64,000 bases of DNA from UBA7067 sp051880615 (GCA_051880615.1 JBJEOH010000026.1:68655-132654), one strand, 5' to 3'; shown: positions 26,101 to 33,819, counted from the stretch's first letter. Notes: generated from the sequence alone by a model not told the origin. Translations and numbers: made by a program.

Positions 26101-27355
26101 AAAGCTAAGGCGAAAATTTGTTATAATAAATATGCTTTTTGTTTTTATTGTTTTATTATGTGTTTTTGTCGCAGTTTTCATCTCGTCGTCACAGTCATTG
26201 ACAGAAGATATTAATCGTTCGCTTACAGTGGCGGTTGATGAGAGAGCAAAAGCACTCAAGATAACTCCCGGGAACGGAGTAAATTCGTTGAGCAATAAAA
26301 ATATGAACCGTGACAGAGGTCCTAAAATTATATCTGTATATGCTTTTTGTATGACAGACGACGGCTATCCCATAAAAATAATTCAATCAAACAACTTGAT
26401 TGATGAAGAAGAATTGAGCAGTATTGCAAAGCTATTAACTGACGCTGAACACGATAAGGTTGAAGAGCTTGAGGGATACAACCTTTATTATTACAAGCAT
26501 CGCACACCCAATGGTTATATAGCAGTATCACTTGCCGATACAGGGTACTATTACAGTTCAATGTACAGTATGCTGCTTTACTCGCTTACTATCGGCACTG
26601 TTAGTCTTATTGCGTTCTTTTTTATAAGTCTGTTCTTGTCCAAATGGGCGCTCAAGCCTGTTGAAAAAGCATGGCTTCAGCAAAAGCAATTTATCGCGGA
26701 TGCTTCTCATGAGCTTAAAACTCCGCTAACCGTAATTCTTGCAAACACAAAGATATTATCTGGAAATAAAAGCGCAATAATCGAGGAGCAAATGAAGTGG
26801 ATAGATAGCACTCAGGAGGAAGCACAAAATATGAAAAGGCTTGTCGAGAGTATGCTGTTTCTCGCACGGTCGGATGCGCAAAGCGAACAGATAAAAGTGC
26901 TAAATGAGCTTGTTGCTATGAGTGAGCTTACAGAAACTGCCGCTTTGCAGTTTGAGCCTGTGGCTTATGAACGCAGTGTTGAGCTTGAAACCAAGATAGA
27001 CGAGAATGTAATGATACACGGCGACTCGTCTCAACTCAAGCAGCTGCTGCAAATTCTGCTTGACAACGCCTGCAAATACACGCCTGTAAACGGCAGAATT
27101 GTTATTACGCTCACAAAAGCTCAGCTCAGCGTGTTTAACTCAGGCACTCCAATTCCGAAAGAAAGCCTGCCTCATTTGTTTGAACGCTTTTATCGCAGTG
27201 ACGAGGCAAGAAGCGACCCGTCAAGCTTCGGTCTTGGACTGGCTATAGCAAAAACAGTTGCCGCAAATCATGGCGGAACTCTGATTGTTGAAAGCAGCGA
27301 AGAAATCGGCGGAACAAGATTTGTGTTTAATTTCACAAAGGAAAAGCAAAGATAA
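26093..27355 (+). CDS. Sensor histidine kinase
   Basis: 420 residues. Membrane segments at about 10-30 and 155-180 bracket an extracellular sensor of about 125 residues with no known domain name. The cytoplasmic part has the H-box FIADASHELKTPLTVILANT (phosphorylated His), the N-box LLQILLDNACKYTP, and the G-boxes FGLGLAIAKTVAANHGG. Partner of the regulator encoded just upstream. No HAMP consensus is obvious between the second membrane helix and the H-box. Confidence 0.93.
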   Translation: MIKKLRRKFVIINMLFVFIVLLCVFVAVFISSSQSLTEDINRSLTVAVDERAKALKITPGNGVNSLSNKNMNRDRGPKIISVYAFCMTDDGYPIKIIQSNNLIDEEELSSIAKLLTDAEHDKVEELEGYNLYYYKHRTPNGYIAVSLADTGYYYSSMYSMLLYSLTIGTVSLIAFFFISLFLSKWALKPVEKAWLQQKQFIADASHELKTPLTVILANTKILSGNKSAIIEEQMKWIDSTQEEAQNMKRLVESMLFLARSDAQSEQIKVLNELVAMSELTETAALQFEPVAYERSVELETKIDENVMIHGDSSQLKQLLQILLDNACKYTPVNGRIVITLTKAQLSVFNSGTPIPKESLPHLFERFYRSDEARSDPSSFGLGLAIAKTVAANHGGTLIVESSEEIGGTRFVFNFTKEKQR

Positions 27356-27400
27356 AAAAGCGATATGGTTTTGGCTTGAATGCCTGCCATACCGCTTTTT
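27356..27400. terminator. Shared terminator of the kinase gene and spoIIIAH
   Basis: AAAAGCGATATGG pairs with CCATACCGCTTTT with one mismatch. There are A residues before and T residues after the stem, so it can act for both converging operons. Confidence 0.8.
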
Positions 27401-27416
27401 CTAAATCAAACGGAGA

Positions 27417-27977
27417 TTATACTCCGGTTATTTTAATTCTATCAACCTCAATGCCTGATTGTCCTTTTACAATATCCTTTATTACGATATTTGTTTCATC
27501 ATTCATTTCAGATTTTTTAAGTACAACGCTGCATTCCGAATTCTGGATGAATACTACACAGTCCGAAAATCCTTTTGCTTTAATAATACCCTCTATGTTG
27601 CTTTGTTGCTGGTATATGTTAGCTATCTGAGCCGCATCCTCTACTGCCTTTGCTTTGCTTGCCTCATCGCTTGAAGCCGACTCGATTATCTCCTTAGCCA
27701 TATCCACTGTTTCATCCTGTGCCTTTTGACGGTCTGTTCGTACATCTGCAAAATATTCATCAGCGGTTTTGTTGCTGTCTGACTTATCACTTCCTTTTTT
27801 ATTTTCGTCGCTTACAGGCTTGTCGTTTTGATTATTCACAAGCTGCGCTTCTCCTATTGTTTCTTCTGCGCTTGTTTTTAGCAGGTCATTGTCAGAAAAC
27901 TGCCAATTAAGATACACAGCCGCGCCGAGCGCCAGTACAAGCGACGCGAGTATTATTTGTCTTTTTCCGATTTTCAT
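27417..27977 (-). CDS. spoIIIAH: Stage III sporulation protein AH
   Basis: 186 residues. One N-terminal membrane helix (about 7-25), an acidic linker, then a YscJ/FliF-like ring-building motif domain (about 85-186; DETVDMAKEIIESASS, VEDAAQIANIYQQQSNIEGIIKAKGF). SpoIIIAH of the mother cell binds SpoIIQ of the forespore to form the channel or feeding tube across the engulfment space. It is the last gene of the spoIIIA operon, 14 nt after spoIIIAG, with SD GGGGGAA before the ATG. Confidence 0.9.
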   Translation of the reverse strand: MKIGKRQIILASLVLALGAAVYLNWQFSDNDLLKTSAEETIGEAQLVNNQNDKPVSDENKKGSDKSDSNKTADEYFADVRTDRQKAQDETVDMAKEIIESASSDEASKAKAVEDAAQIANIYQQQSNIEGIIKAKGFSDCVVFIQNSECSVVLKKSEMNDETNIVIKDIVKGQSGIEVDRIKITGV

Positions 27978-27991
27978 TGTAATTCCCCCGT

Positions 27992-28567
27992 TTATTGTGA
28001 TAATTTAGTTATGCAAACTCTTGCAGATGATATATTTAAAGCCTTTGTAACAGCTTCAAGAACTCTCTCCTTAATCATCGAGTTATCGCCGCCGTTACAT
28101 ACAACCAATACCCCCCTTACATCAGGCTCTATTACTTTAAGAAGCATTCCCGTTTCGCTCCCGTCTGATTTTCTCAGCGAGAAATACTCTGTATCTAAAC
28201 TTTCATCGCCGCCGTCAGAGCTGCTGCTTTTTGAGCTTTGCTTTTGGTTGACTGCATAAACATTTTCACTGCTGTTGTCAAGAGTAAGGAACACCTCGGT
28301 ACTGCCTACTCCCTCAATTTTCGAGATAATTTTTGACAAATCATTCTCAATAGCTGTTTTATATTCGCTGAGATTTGTGAAGCTCTGAGTGTCGAGTGTT
28401 GAATCAGAGCTGTTATCTCCTGCACTTGTTTTCCCACCGAGAAATGTCGATAAAAATATTAGTGCTATTCCCCCTATACATAGTGCAATAACGAGTTTTT
28501 TTATTTTGTCGTCCTTAATAAGCTCTGATAGCTTTGACTTGATTTCTGTCTTTTTATCGTCATTCAT
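27992..28567 (-). CDS. spoIIIAG: Stage III sporulation protein AG
   Basis: 191 residues. A short cytoplasmic start and a membrane helix (about 24-44) precede a ring-forming domain. This includes YKTAIENDLSKIISKIEGVGSTEVFLTL and the C-terminal VIEPDVRGVLVVCNGGDNSMIKERVLEAVTKALNI in conserved order. In Bacillus it forms a 30-subunit ring in the mother-cell membrane. Its ATG overlaps the spoIIIAF stop codon, so the two are translationally coupled. Confidence 0.92.
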   Translation of the reverse strand: MNDDKKTEIKSKLSELIKDDKIKKLVIALCIGGIALIFLSTFLGGKTSAGDNSSDSTLDTQSFTNLSEYKTAIENDLSKIISKIEGVGSTEVFLTLDNSSENVYAVNQKQSSKSSSSDGGDESLDTEYFSLRKSDGSETGMLLKVIEPDVRGVLVVCNGGDNSMIKERVLEAVTKALNISSARVCITKLSQ

Positions 28568-29048
28568 CCTTTGCTCCTCCGACTAAAACCGTACAGTCAA
28601 GACCAAGTTTGTTTTTTATCGTATTTTTTATTTTCAACCCCTGCCCCCTGTCCTCATTACTTATGTATATTACTGATTCTATTCCCTTTATGTCATATAA
28701 TTTGTCGCTATCTGTAATTATCTCAATCTTTTGAGCGGTAATGCCAATATTCTCAAGCTGCTCTTCTACAAGCGCCTTTACTTTCTCTTTTGCAAGCACT
28801 GTACCTTCAGTTTGCGTTTTGTCTTCAAATTCAGAAAAGCTTTTTTCTTCAACTTTAATTCCGTTTATTTCATCGGAAACTGCGCTGACAATTCCGCCAA
28901 GAGGCATAATTATAATTCCTACCATAAAAATACCGACAGCGAAACGGACTATTTTTGAAATCTTTCCGATAGGCAAGAGCATTTCGCAAACAAGGCACAC
29001 AGCGGCACCTGCACAAATAGAGCAAGCCCAAACTATAACTTCATTCAT
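28560..29048 (-). CDS. spoIIIAF: Stage III sporulation protein AF
   Basis: 162 residues with two N-terminal membrane helices (about 5-22 and 33-55) and a soluble C-terminal ring-building-type domain ending in CTVLVGGAKDE. The start VIVWACSICAGAAVCLVCEMLLP matches the family. Part of the sigma-E dependent SpoIIIA complex. It overlaps spoIIIAG by 8 nt and directly follows spoIIIAE. Confidence 0.88.
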   Translation of the reverse strand: MNEVIVWACSICAGAAVCLVCEMLLPIGKISKIVRFAVGIFMVGIIIMPLGGIVSAVSDEINGIKVEEKSFSEFEDKTQTEGTVLAKEKVKALVEEQLENIGITAQKIEIITDSDKLYDIKGIESVIYISNEDRGQGLKIKNTIKNKLGLDCTVLVGGAKDE

Positions 29049-30203
29049 TTAAGAACCTCCCAATATCAACAATATTGCAGTTGAAATTATCATAACCGTC
29101 ATACAGCACAGAAGCAGTACAAGCATTAGCGTTACAACCTTTTTAACACCATTGAGCAGTGAGAGAGGAACACCGAGAGAAAACACCTCCGCTACAGCTG
29201 CACAACAGCTTATCGTAAACATCCATATAACACATTTAAGTATTGCAGGCAGATACAATGCAGCTGTGCCGATGATTGCAAACACTCCAACACCTGACTT
29301 AAGGAGCTTAAGACTTCCCTGCACCGTTAAAAAAGCATCGCTCAACGCTCCTCCTATTACAGGGACAAACGAGCTTATTGCAAACTTTGCTGCCTTTATC
29401 CCCGTGTTGTCAGCAGCACTGCCAATAAGAGTTTGCAGTGATAAAACAGATACAAATATTGACATCATAAACGAGATTACCCACTTAAAGGCTGTATGAA
29501 CAAGGTTTATTATTCCACCAAGCTTGACCTTACTGCATAAAGAGGAAATAACTGTTATACCGAGTAAAATATTCAGAATAGGCGATAAAAGCTTTGAGCC
29601 TATTTGAGAAATCACCTCTCCCGCTGCCATAACTGTAGTATAGTATGAAGCCCCTGAGATTGAACTGCCCGAAGCGACAAGAATTCCCGCCATTACAGGA
29701 ACATACATAAGCATAAATGCTGCACCGTTTTTTATTACGGTTGTTCCTGCTGTCAGGATATCAGCCACAGGAAAAACAACAACTCCGCAAAGGCACAAGG
29801 CAGTTATTATTGAAACAGTGCCGTCAAGCGGTGATGCGCCGCAAGAATCTTTAAGGCAATCAGACAGAGCACAGAATATTATTATTCCGATTATCGTCAG
29901 CATACAGGCAAGCGGCTGAAAAGAGCTTTGTCCGAGAAGTTTAAGTATTTCAAGTGTTACTGCACCTATGCTCAATTCATTAAGCTGCTGCCAATCCGGT
30001 GAGTTTATCCCTATATCATTCAGAGTATCTTTTGCTTCATCGGGTAGGCTGTAATACAGGTCGCCTGCACCGCTGTTATCAAGCTGAAAGCTGTAATAAT
30101 CCTGTAAGTCCTCGTTTATATCAGCGGCATCTGCACATACAACGCTGAAAGCCGCAATTATTACAGTAAAAAAAACAATTAAAATTCTTTTCATTTTGAA
30201 CAC
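29049..30203 (-). CDS. spoIIIAE: Stage III sporulation protein AE
   Basis: 384 residues. A cleavable-looking signal sequence (to about residue 27) is followed by a soluble stretch (DLYYSLPDEAKDTLNDIGI) and about eight membrane segments. The conserved SSFVPVIGGALSDAFLTVQGSLKLLKSGVG lies near residue 270. It is the polytopic core of the SpoIIIA channel. The start may be GTG 30203 (5 nt from GGCGGA) or ATG 30194; both give a complete signal sequence. Confidence 0.92.
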   Translation of the reverse strand: MFKMKRILIVFFTVIIAAFSVVCADAADINEDLQDYYSFQLDNSGAGDLYYSLPDEAKDTLNDIGINSPDWQQLNELSIGAVTLEILKLLGQSSFQPLACMLTIIGIIIFCALSDCLKDSCGASPLDGTVSIITALCLCGVVVFPVADILTAGTTVIKNGAAFMLMYVPVMAGILVASGSSISGASYYTTVMAAGEVISQIGSKLLSPILNILLGITVISSLCSKVKLGGIINLVHTAFKWVISFMMSIFVSVLSLQTLIGSAADNTGIKAAKFAISSFVPVIGGALSDAFLTVQGSLKLLKSGVGVFAIIGTAALYLPAILKCVIWMFTISCCAAVAEVFSLGVPLSLLNGVKKVVTLMLVLLLCCMTVMIISTAILLILGGS

Positions 30204-30205
30204 CG

Positions 30206-30595
30206 TTATCCGCCGATAATATTAACGGCGTAATTAATTATTTCTTCAAGCAACGGCAGGCATAAAAGCACAACGGCAAGCTTACCCGCAAGCTCAACCT
30301 TTCCTGCCAATGCTCCTTGACCGGCGTCACGGCACGAATCGGCGCTGAATTGACAGATATAGCATATCCCCATTGACTTTAGGAGTATTCCTATATTCTT
30401 GCCTGATTCGCCTAAAAGAGACGACAAACGCTTGATAAGGTCTATGGCAGGCGATATTGAAGTCAGTATCAGACCAAAAATTATTATTCCGCTTATCATA
30501 GCTGTAAGCATTGCAATTTCGGGGTTGTATTTTTTTAACAAGACGACAAACACAGCCGCCGCAACTGCAGCAATACATATTACAAAAACATCCAT
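30206..30595 (-). CDS. spoIIIAD: Stage III sporulation protein AD
   Basis: 129 residues, four membrane segments. KKYNPEIAMLTAMISGIIIFG near the start and YICQFSADSCRDAGQGALAGKVELAGK toward the end are family landmarks. Small integral subunit of the SpoIIIA complex, in tight succession with spoIIIAC (2-nt gap) and spoIIIAE (2-nt gap). Confidence 0.92.
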   Translation of the reverse strand: MDVFVICIAAVAAAVFVVLLKKYNPEIAMLTAMISGIIIFGLILTSISPAIDLIKRLSSLLGESGKNIGILLKSMGICYICQFSADSCRDAGQGALAGKVELAGKLAVVLLCLPLLEEIINYAVNIIGG

Positions 30596-30597
30596 AA

Positions 30598-30792
30598 TTA
30601 CAGTCCGAACAAGGTTTTAATAGTCGTAAACAGACCGCTTATTTCATAGACCACCATAAGAAGCACTACAATCAACCCTGCGAGTGTTGTCATCATTGCC
30701 TGCTCTTCCCTGCCTGAGCGAATAAGCACCTGATTGAGTACAGCGACAATTATGCCGATAGCCGCAATTTTAAATATCAAATCAACATTCAT
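30598..30792 (-). CDS. spoIIIAC: Stage III sporulation protein AC
   Basis: 64 residues, two membrane helices: NVDLIFKIAAIGIIVAVLNQVLIRSGREEQAMMTTLAG is split by the conserved Arg-Ser-Gly-Arg-Glu-Glu loop. Normal length for this small subunit of the SpoIIIA complex. Confidence 0.92.
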   Translation of the reverse strand: MNVDLIFKIAAIGIIVAVLNQVLIRSGREEQAMMTTLAGLIVVLLMVVYEISGLFTTIKTLFGL

Positions 30793-30805
30793 TTATATTC
30801 ATCCT

Positions 30806-31303
30806 TTAAAGAAAAAACAGTCCTGCGCCTATACCGCAAAAGGTTCCGAGCAGGCGATAAAGCTTTGACTTTTTTATGCTTTCTTCTCGTTGTGAGTCGA
30901 GCAGTTGTTTAACAAGCGATATATACAGATCACAGTGCGAAAGTTGCCCGTCGCAGTCTGTTGCGCCTAAGTCTGAGAAAAAATCAAGCAAAAGCTTTTT
31001 ATCATTCTCATTAAGTCCATAGGTGATGGGTAATGAGTTTACTGCAAGGTTTGCCGCTTTCTTTGTTCCGCAGCTCATAAGATTATCAGCCATAACTGAA
31101 AGCATTGGGTTTATCATTTTCTGCTCGCTGTGAAGCAGCATTAACAGTTCGCTCATTGTATATCCGAGTTTTTCACGAAGTGAGGTAAGAAATAAAAGAA
31201 ATTGGTCAAAAAACAAAATTCTGTTTGTTGCTTTTCGCGAAATCAGAAGTCCCGACAGCACTCCTGCGGAAATTATCATTATTATTCCTGCCGCCCTGAC
31301 CAC
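30806..31303 (-). CDS. spoIIIAB: Stage III sporulation protein AB
   Basis: 165 residues from GTG 31303, which has AAGGAGG 9 nt upstream; an in-frame ATG at 31324 would lie before that site. The N-terminal membrane helix and C-terminal hydrophobic tail (LLGTFCGIGAGLFFL) fit the family. FFDQFLLFLTSLREKLGYTMSELLMLLHSE and LLDFFSDLGATDCDGQLSHCDLY match the soluble helical part. SpoIIIAB is thought to help the ATPase SpoIIIAA at the channel base. The start lies 98 nt inside the end of spoIIIAA, unusually deep. Confidence 0.88.
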   Translation of the reverse strand: MVRAAGIIMIISAGVLSGLLISRKATNRILFFDQFLLFLTSLREKLGYTMSELLMLLHSEQKMINPMLSVMADNLMSCGTKKAANLAVNSLPITYGLNENDKKLLLDFFSDLGATDCDGQLSHCDLYISLVKQLLDSQREESIKKSKLYRLLGTFCGIGAGLFFL

Positions 31304-32249
31304 CGATAAGCGCCTCCTTATCAAATACCTCTTTTATCTCTCCCGGGTTTTTACGGCTTTTGAGAAAGACTATTTTTTCGAAAGCTCCCGATTTAATAAG
31401 CGCAGCACCCTGAGGTTTTCTCAGCAGTTCAGCAGCACTTCCGGCGTGCAAAGTGGCTATAACATTCACACCTGCATTGAGGCTTTGTTCAAGCAGGAAG
31501 CTTTCATTTGATGTTCCGATTTCATCACATATTATGTAGTCGGGCGACAGGCACCTGACAGCCTGCATTACTCCGTCGCTCTTTGAATAGCCGTCGAGAA
31601 CATCAGAATTTCCGAGGTCATTCTGAGAAACGCCTGCAAACATTGCACCAAGCTCTCCCCTCTCATCTATAACTACCGTCTTTTTTGAATATACCGTTGA
31701 CAGCTGTCGGGCTATATCCCTGAGCAAGGTTGTCTTTCCACAGGATGGAGGACCGCACAGAAGCATACCTCCGCTTAAGCTTTTTATCTGTTCAAGCAGC
31801 TTATCGGCGCAACCAAAGATTTCTCTTGCTATTCGCAGGTTGATTCCTGAAATATCTCGTATATTATAAATCTCACCGCCTCGATAAACTGCGGTGCCGC
31901 ATATTCCTGCACGATGACCGCCCTGCATAGTAATAAAGCCCTTTCGAATCTCATTTTGCCTGCTGTATACAGAATAGTTACAAAGATTCTGGAAGCAATC
32001 CGCAATATCGCGCTGAGTTGCGACAATCATTTTACCGGGCATCATCTCTTTGACGGTTTTTCCGTCGCAGGTAATATAGTACATTTCATTTGCAGTATAA
32101 ATCACAACAGGCTTGTTTACTCTAAGCCTGATTTCCTGCGCTGCGCCTTTACTCTCTTCGTCTATACGAATTATACGCTCAAAAATTCTTTGTCCAAGAC
32201 CTCTTGCCGCTTTGTCAAAACGCCTAATCTCATCACGATTATCATTCAT
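31206..32249 (-). CDS. spoIIIAA: Stage III sporulation protein AA (ATPase)
   Basis: 347 residues from ATG 32249 (AGGA 9 nt upstream; an upstream start at 32279 lies inside the promoter). Secretion-type ATPase with Walker A GPPSCGKTTLLRDIAR near residue 165, Asp box VVIDERGELGAMFAG, PDYIICDEIG and VIATLHAGSAAEL. It powers or regulates the SpoIIIA channel. The normal family end is near EIKEVF. Here the frame runs on about 40 residues of low-complexity sequence (GGQGGRNNNDNF and onward) through the spoIIIAB ribosome site, which suggests a lost stop codon. Confidence 0.9.
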   Translation of the reverse strand: MNDNRDEIRRFDKAARGLGQRIFERIIRIDEESKGAAQEIRLRVNKPVVIYTANEMYYITCDGKTVKEMMPGKMIVATQRDIADCFQNLCNYSVYSRQNEIRKGFITMQGGHRAGICGTAVYRGGEIYNIRDISGINLRIAREIFGCADKLLEQIKSLSGGMLLCGPPSCGKTTLLRDIARQLSTVYSKKTVVIDERGELGAMFAGVSQNDLGNSDVLDGYSKSDGVMQAVRCLSPDYIICDEIGTSNESFLLEQSLNAGVNVIATLHAGSAAELLRKPQGAALIKSGAFEKIVFLKSRKNPGEIKEVFDKEALIGGQGGRNNNDNFRRSAVGTSDFAKSNKQNFVF

Positions 32250-32278
32250 TTTTATCATCCTTTCATTTTGTTCATTCA

Positions 32279-32307
32279 ATTATATGGACGAGTATATAGA
32301 AATATGA
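32279..32307 (-). promoter_or_regulatory. Sigma-E type promoter of the spoIIIA operon
   Basis: Leftward: TCATATTT (32307-32300), a 13-nt spacer and CATATAAT (32286-32279). This is close to the sigma-E consensus (ATATTT-like -35, CATACAAT-like -10). It lies 30 nt before the spoIIIAA start, directly behind the terminator of the upstream gene. Mother-cell expression fits the operon. Confidence 0.75.
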
Positions 32308-32308
32308 T

Positions 32309-32343
32309 AAAAAAATTACGGTCTGCCCTTTACGAACAGACCG
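32309..32343 (-). terminator. Terminator of the small gene upstream of spoIIIAA
   Basis: CGGTCTG pairs with CAGACCG (7 bp, 11-nt loop) and is followed on the minus strand by TAATTTTTTTAT. It separates the small gene from the sporulation operon. Confidence 0.75.
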
Positions 32344-32348
32344 AGGTG

Positions 32349-32537
32349 TTAAGCTTTGAATTCTTTAGTTATCTTATTTACATATTCCTGCATTTCGGTT
32401 TTTGAATTTATTTTGTGTGTTCCGTTAATAACAGAGCGTTTTTCTTCGTCAGGAAGCTGTGAAAAGCGCTGTAAAGCATCAGGATTTTTTGCAAGCGCCA
32501 TTGAAAATCCAAGCGGAAGCTCAGATAAAACATCCAT
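32349..32537 (-). CDS. Small conserved-looking hypothetical protein (62 aa)
   Basis: The ATG at 32537 follows GGGGTGA at 5 nt; a GTG three codons upstream is part of that site. The product is 62 residues, hydrophilic, helical, with LPLGFSMALAKNPDALQRFSQL and DEEKRSVINGTHKI. No signal peptide or membrane segment. It resembles short uncharacterised clostridial proteins, but I cannot name a family. A clean ribosome site and its own terminator make it a real gene. Confidence 0.7.
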   Translation of the reverse strand: MDVLSELPLGFSMALAKNPDALQRFSQLPDEEKRSVINGTHKINSKTEMQEYVNKITKEFKA

Positions 32538-32666
32538 AAAATTCACCCCGATATTATCATAGCTAATTCATTGTGAAATATGAGTGTAAAAATGCTTACG
32601 CATAAATAAATTTGTTGACAAAAATAATTATTTTGTAATTTTAAGCAAGAAATTTCAAAAAAGGGC

Positions 32667-32695
32667 TTGACTATTTTTATACAATATGATATTAT
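32667..32695 (+). promoter_or_regulatory. Promoter of the Ser/Arg tRNA cluster
   Basis: TTGACT (32667-32672), 17 nt, TATTAT (32690-32695); an overlapping TATAAT begins at 32693. Transcription would start within about 15 nt of the first tRNA. Confidence 0.7.
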
Positions 32696-32712
32696 AATCA
32701 AGCTGATTGCAC

Positions 32713-32801
32713 GGAGGGGTGTCCGAGCGGTTTAAGGAGCTAGTCTTGAAAACTAGTGATTCCGAAAGGAACCAAGGGTTCGAATCCCTTCCCCTCCGCC
32801 A
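32713..32801 (+). tRNA. tRNA-Ser (anticodon TGA)
   Basis: Acceptor GGAGGGG pairs with CCCCTCC. The anticodon arm CTAGT-CTTGAAA-ACTAG gives TGA. A long variable arm (ATTCCGAAAGGAAC), as in all serine tRNAs, and an encoded CCA are present. Confidence 0.95.
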
Positions 32802-32848
32802 TTAATTTTTTGCAAACAGCATTAATATTTTTTTGTTGTTTGCCCTAC

Positions 32849-32938
32849 GGAGGATTACTCAAGTGGTGAAGAGGCTCCCCTGCTAAGGGAGTAGGTCGGG
32901 TAACCGGCGCGAGGGTTCAAATCCCTTGTCCTCCGCCA
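32849..32938 (+). tRNA. tRNA-Ser (anticodon GCT)
   Basis: Acceptor GGAGGAT pairs with GTCCTCC. The anticodon arm CTCCC-CTGCTAA-GGGAG gives GCT. Long variable arm (GTCGGGTAACCGGC); CCA encoded. Confidence 0.95.
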
Positions 32939-32939
32939 G

Positions 32940-32970
32940 AAAAACCGACTTGTTTTGCAAGTCGGTTTTT
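32940..32970 (+). terminator. Terminator after tRNA-Ser(GCT)
   Basis: AAAAACCGACTTG pairs perfectly with CAAGTCGGTTTTT (13 bp), with a T-tract: a textbook intrinsic terminator. Confidence 0.9.
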
Positions 32971-33036
32971 CTTCTATATTCACACTTTTCTAAGGTAATG
33001 TGTTCTTCACATAAAATGTGTGAAAGTATGGATTAT

Positions 33037-33113
33037 GTTTCCGTAGCTCAGCTGGATAGAGCAACCGCCTCCTAAGCGGTAGGTCGGGTGTTCGAATCAC
33101 CTCGGGAACGCCA
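33037..33113 (+). tRNA. tRNA-Arg (anticodon CCT)
   Basis: Acceptor GTTTCCG pairs with CGGGAAC. The anticodon arm ACCGC-CTCCTAA-GCGGT gives CCT. T-loop GTTCGAATC; CCA encoded. It stands between two terminators, so it is probably a separate transcript, though I see no strong promoter. Confidence 0.95.
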
Positions 33114-33121
33114 AAGCAACG

Positions 33122-33166
33122 GTCAGGGGTAAGAAGCCAATTTTCTTTCTGCCTCTTCCCCATGAC
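33122..33166 (+). terminator. Probable terminator after tRNA-Arg
   Basis: GTCAGGGGTAAGAAGC pairs imperfectly with GCCTCTTCCCCATGAC, followed after a few bases by TTAATTTTTATT. Confidence 0.5.
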
Positions 33167-33240
33167 TGATTAATTTTTATTCATAATGTAAACACAATTT
33201 AATATGCGTTATCTCCCGGTTATCCGGGGTTAACATATAT

Positions 33241-33329
33241 GGAAGCGTATCGAAGTGGTCATAACGGGCCTGACTCGAAATCAGGTAGTCCTCACGGGCT
33301 CGTGGGTTCGAATCCCACCGCTTCCGCCA
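33241..33329 (+). tRNA. tRNA-Ser (anticodon CGA)
   Basis: Acceptor GGAAGCG pairs with CGCTTCC. The anticodon arm CCTGA-CTCGAAA-TCAGG gives CGA. Long variable arm (CTCACGGGCTCG); CCA encoded. Confidence 0.95.
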
Positions 33330-33333
33330 ATGG

Positions 33334-33366
33334 AACTCCTTGAAGGTTTTATCCTACAAGGAGTTT
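33334..33366 (+). terminator. Terminator after tRNA-Ser(CGA)
   Basis: AACTCCTTG pairs perfectly with CAAGGAGTT (9 bp), followed by TTTCATTTAT. Its loop contains the stop codon of the gene remnant on the other strand. Confidence 0.8.
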
Positions 33367-33753
33367 TTCATTTATAAAAAGGACTGCAACAGGTGTGTCG
33401 TTATCAATCAACTCATATAAATCCTCGGGTGAATATCCCGATATATCTTTTGCTATCATTGATGCGTCAACATCAGAAAGATAATCGTTTGCCGCAGTAA
33501 GTATAGCACCTGTGCCGCACACAGTTCCGGTACTGGTTGTCGGATCCCCGATAAAATTTTCGTATAAATCTGTTCCGTGAAGGACACCAAGATAATAATA
33601 ATACAAAGTATCTGCTTTTGTTGTTTCGGCGGCTTGTCTGATTGAAAGTGCAACGCAAGCTGATATAGCGATAACAAGCACGATAATCCCTATCAGGATA
33701 TTTCGCAGCTTATTGCGTGTAATACTTTTCAACGCATTTTTAATTATGTACAT
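33349..33753 (-). pseudogene. Chimeric remnant: ABC permease N-terminus joined to a C39-like peptidase fragment
   Basis: The frame of 134 codons has two unrelated halves. Residues 1-45 (MYIIKNALKSITRNKLRNIL, one membrane helix, ISACVALSIRQAAETTKA) match the start of MacB/FtsX-type ABC permeases. Residues about 46-126 (TDLYENFIGDPTTSTGTVCG, AILTAANDYLSDV, DISGYSPEDLYELIDNDTPVAVLF) match the middle of a Peptidase_C39_2/YvpB-type protein. The last residues are tRNA-terminator sequence. Neither domain is complete and the catalytic parts are missing. The remnant still has an RBS-like AAAGGAG and a promoter (33782-33819). Best explained by deletion fusing two genes. Confidence 0.7.
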
Positions 33754-33781
33754 TGTCCGTTTGCTCCTTTTCTTTTTATGT

Positions 33782-33819
33782 ATTATAATTTACACCTTAA
33801 ACCTTAAATAAACCTTAAA
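33782..33819 (-). promoter_or_regulatory. Direct-repeat operator and -10 upstream of the chimeric remnant
   Basis: On the minus strand TTTAAGG occurs three times (complement of 33813-33819, 33802-33808, 33795-33801; steps of 11 and 7 nt), followed by TATAAT (33787-33782). This layout is typical of OmpR-family regulators that control MacB-type transporters. No such regulator is adjacent. Confidence 0.5.

Noticed and set aside
32713..33366. Genomic island or prophage attachment at the Ser/Arg tRNA cluster
   Set aside because: The chimeric remnant sits beside tRNA-Ser, but no integrase, phage gene or duplicated tRNA 3' end was found.
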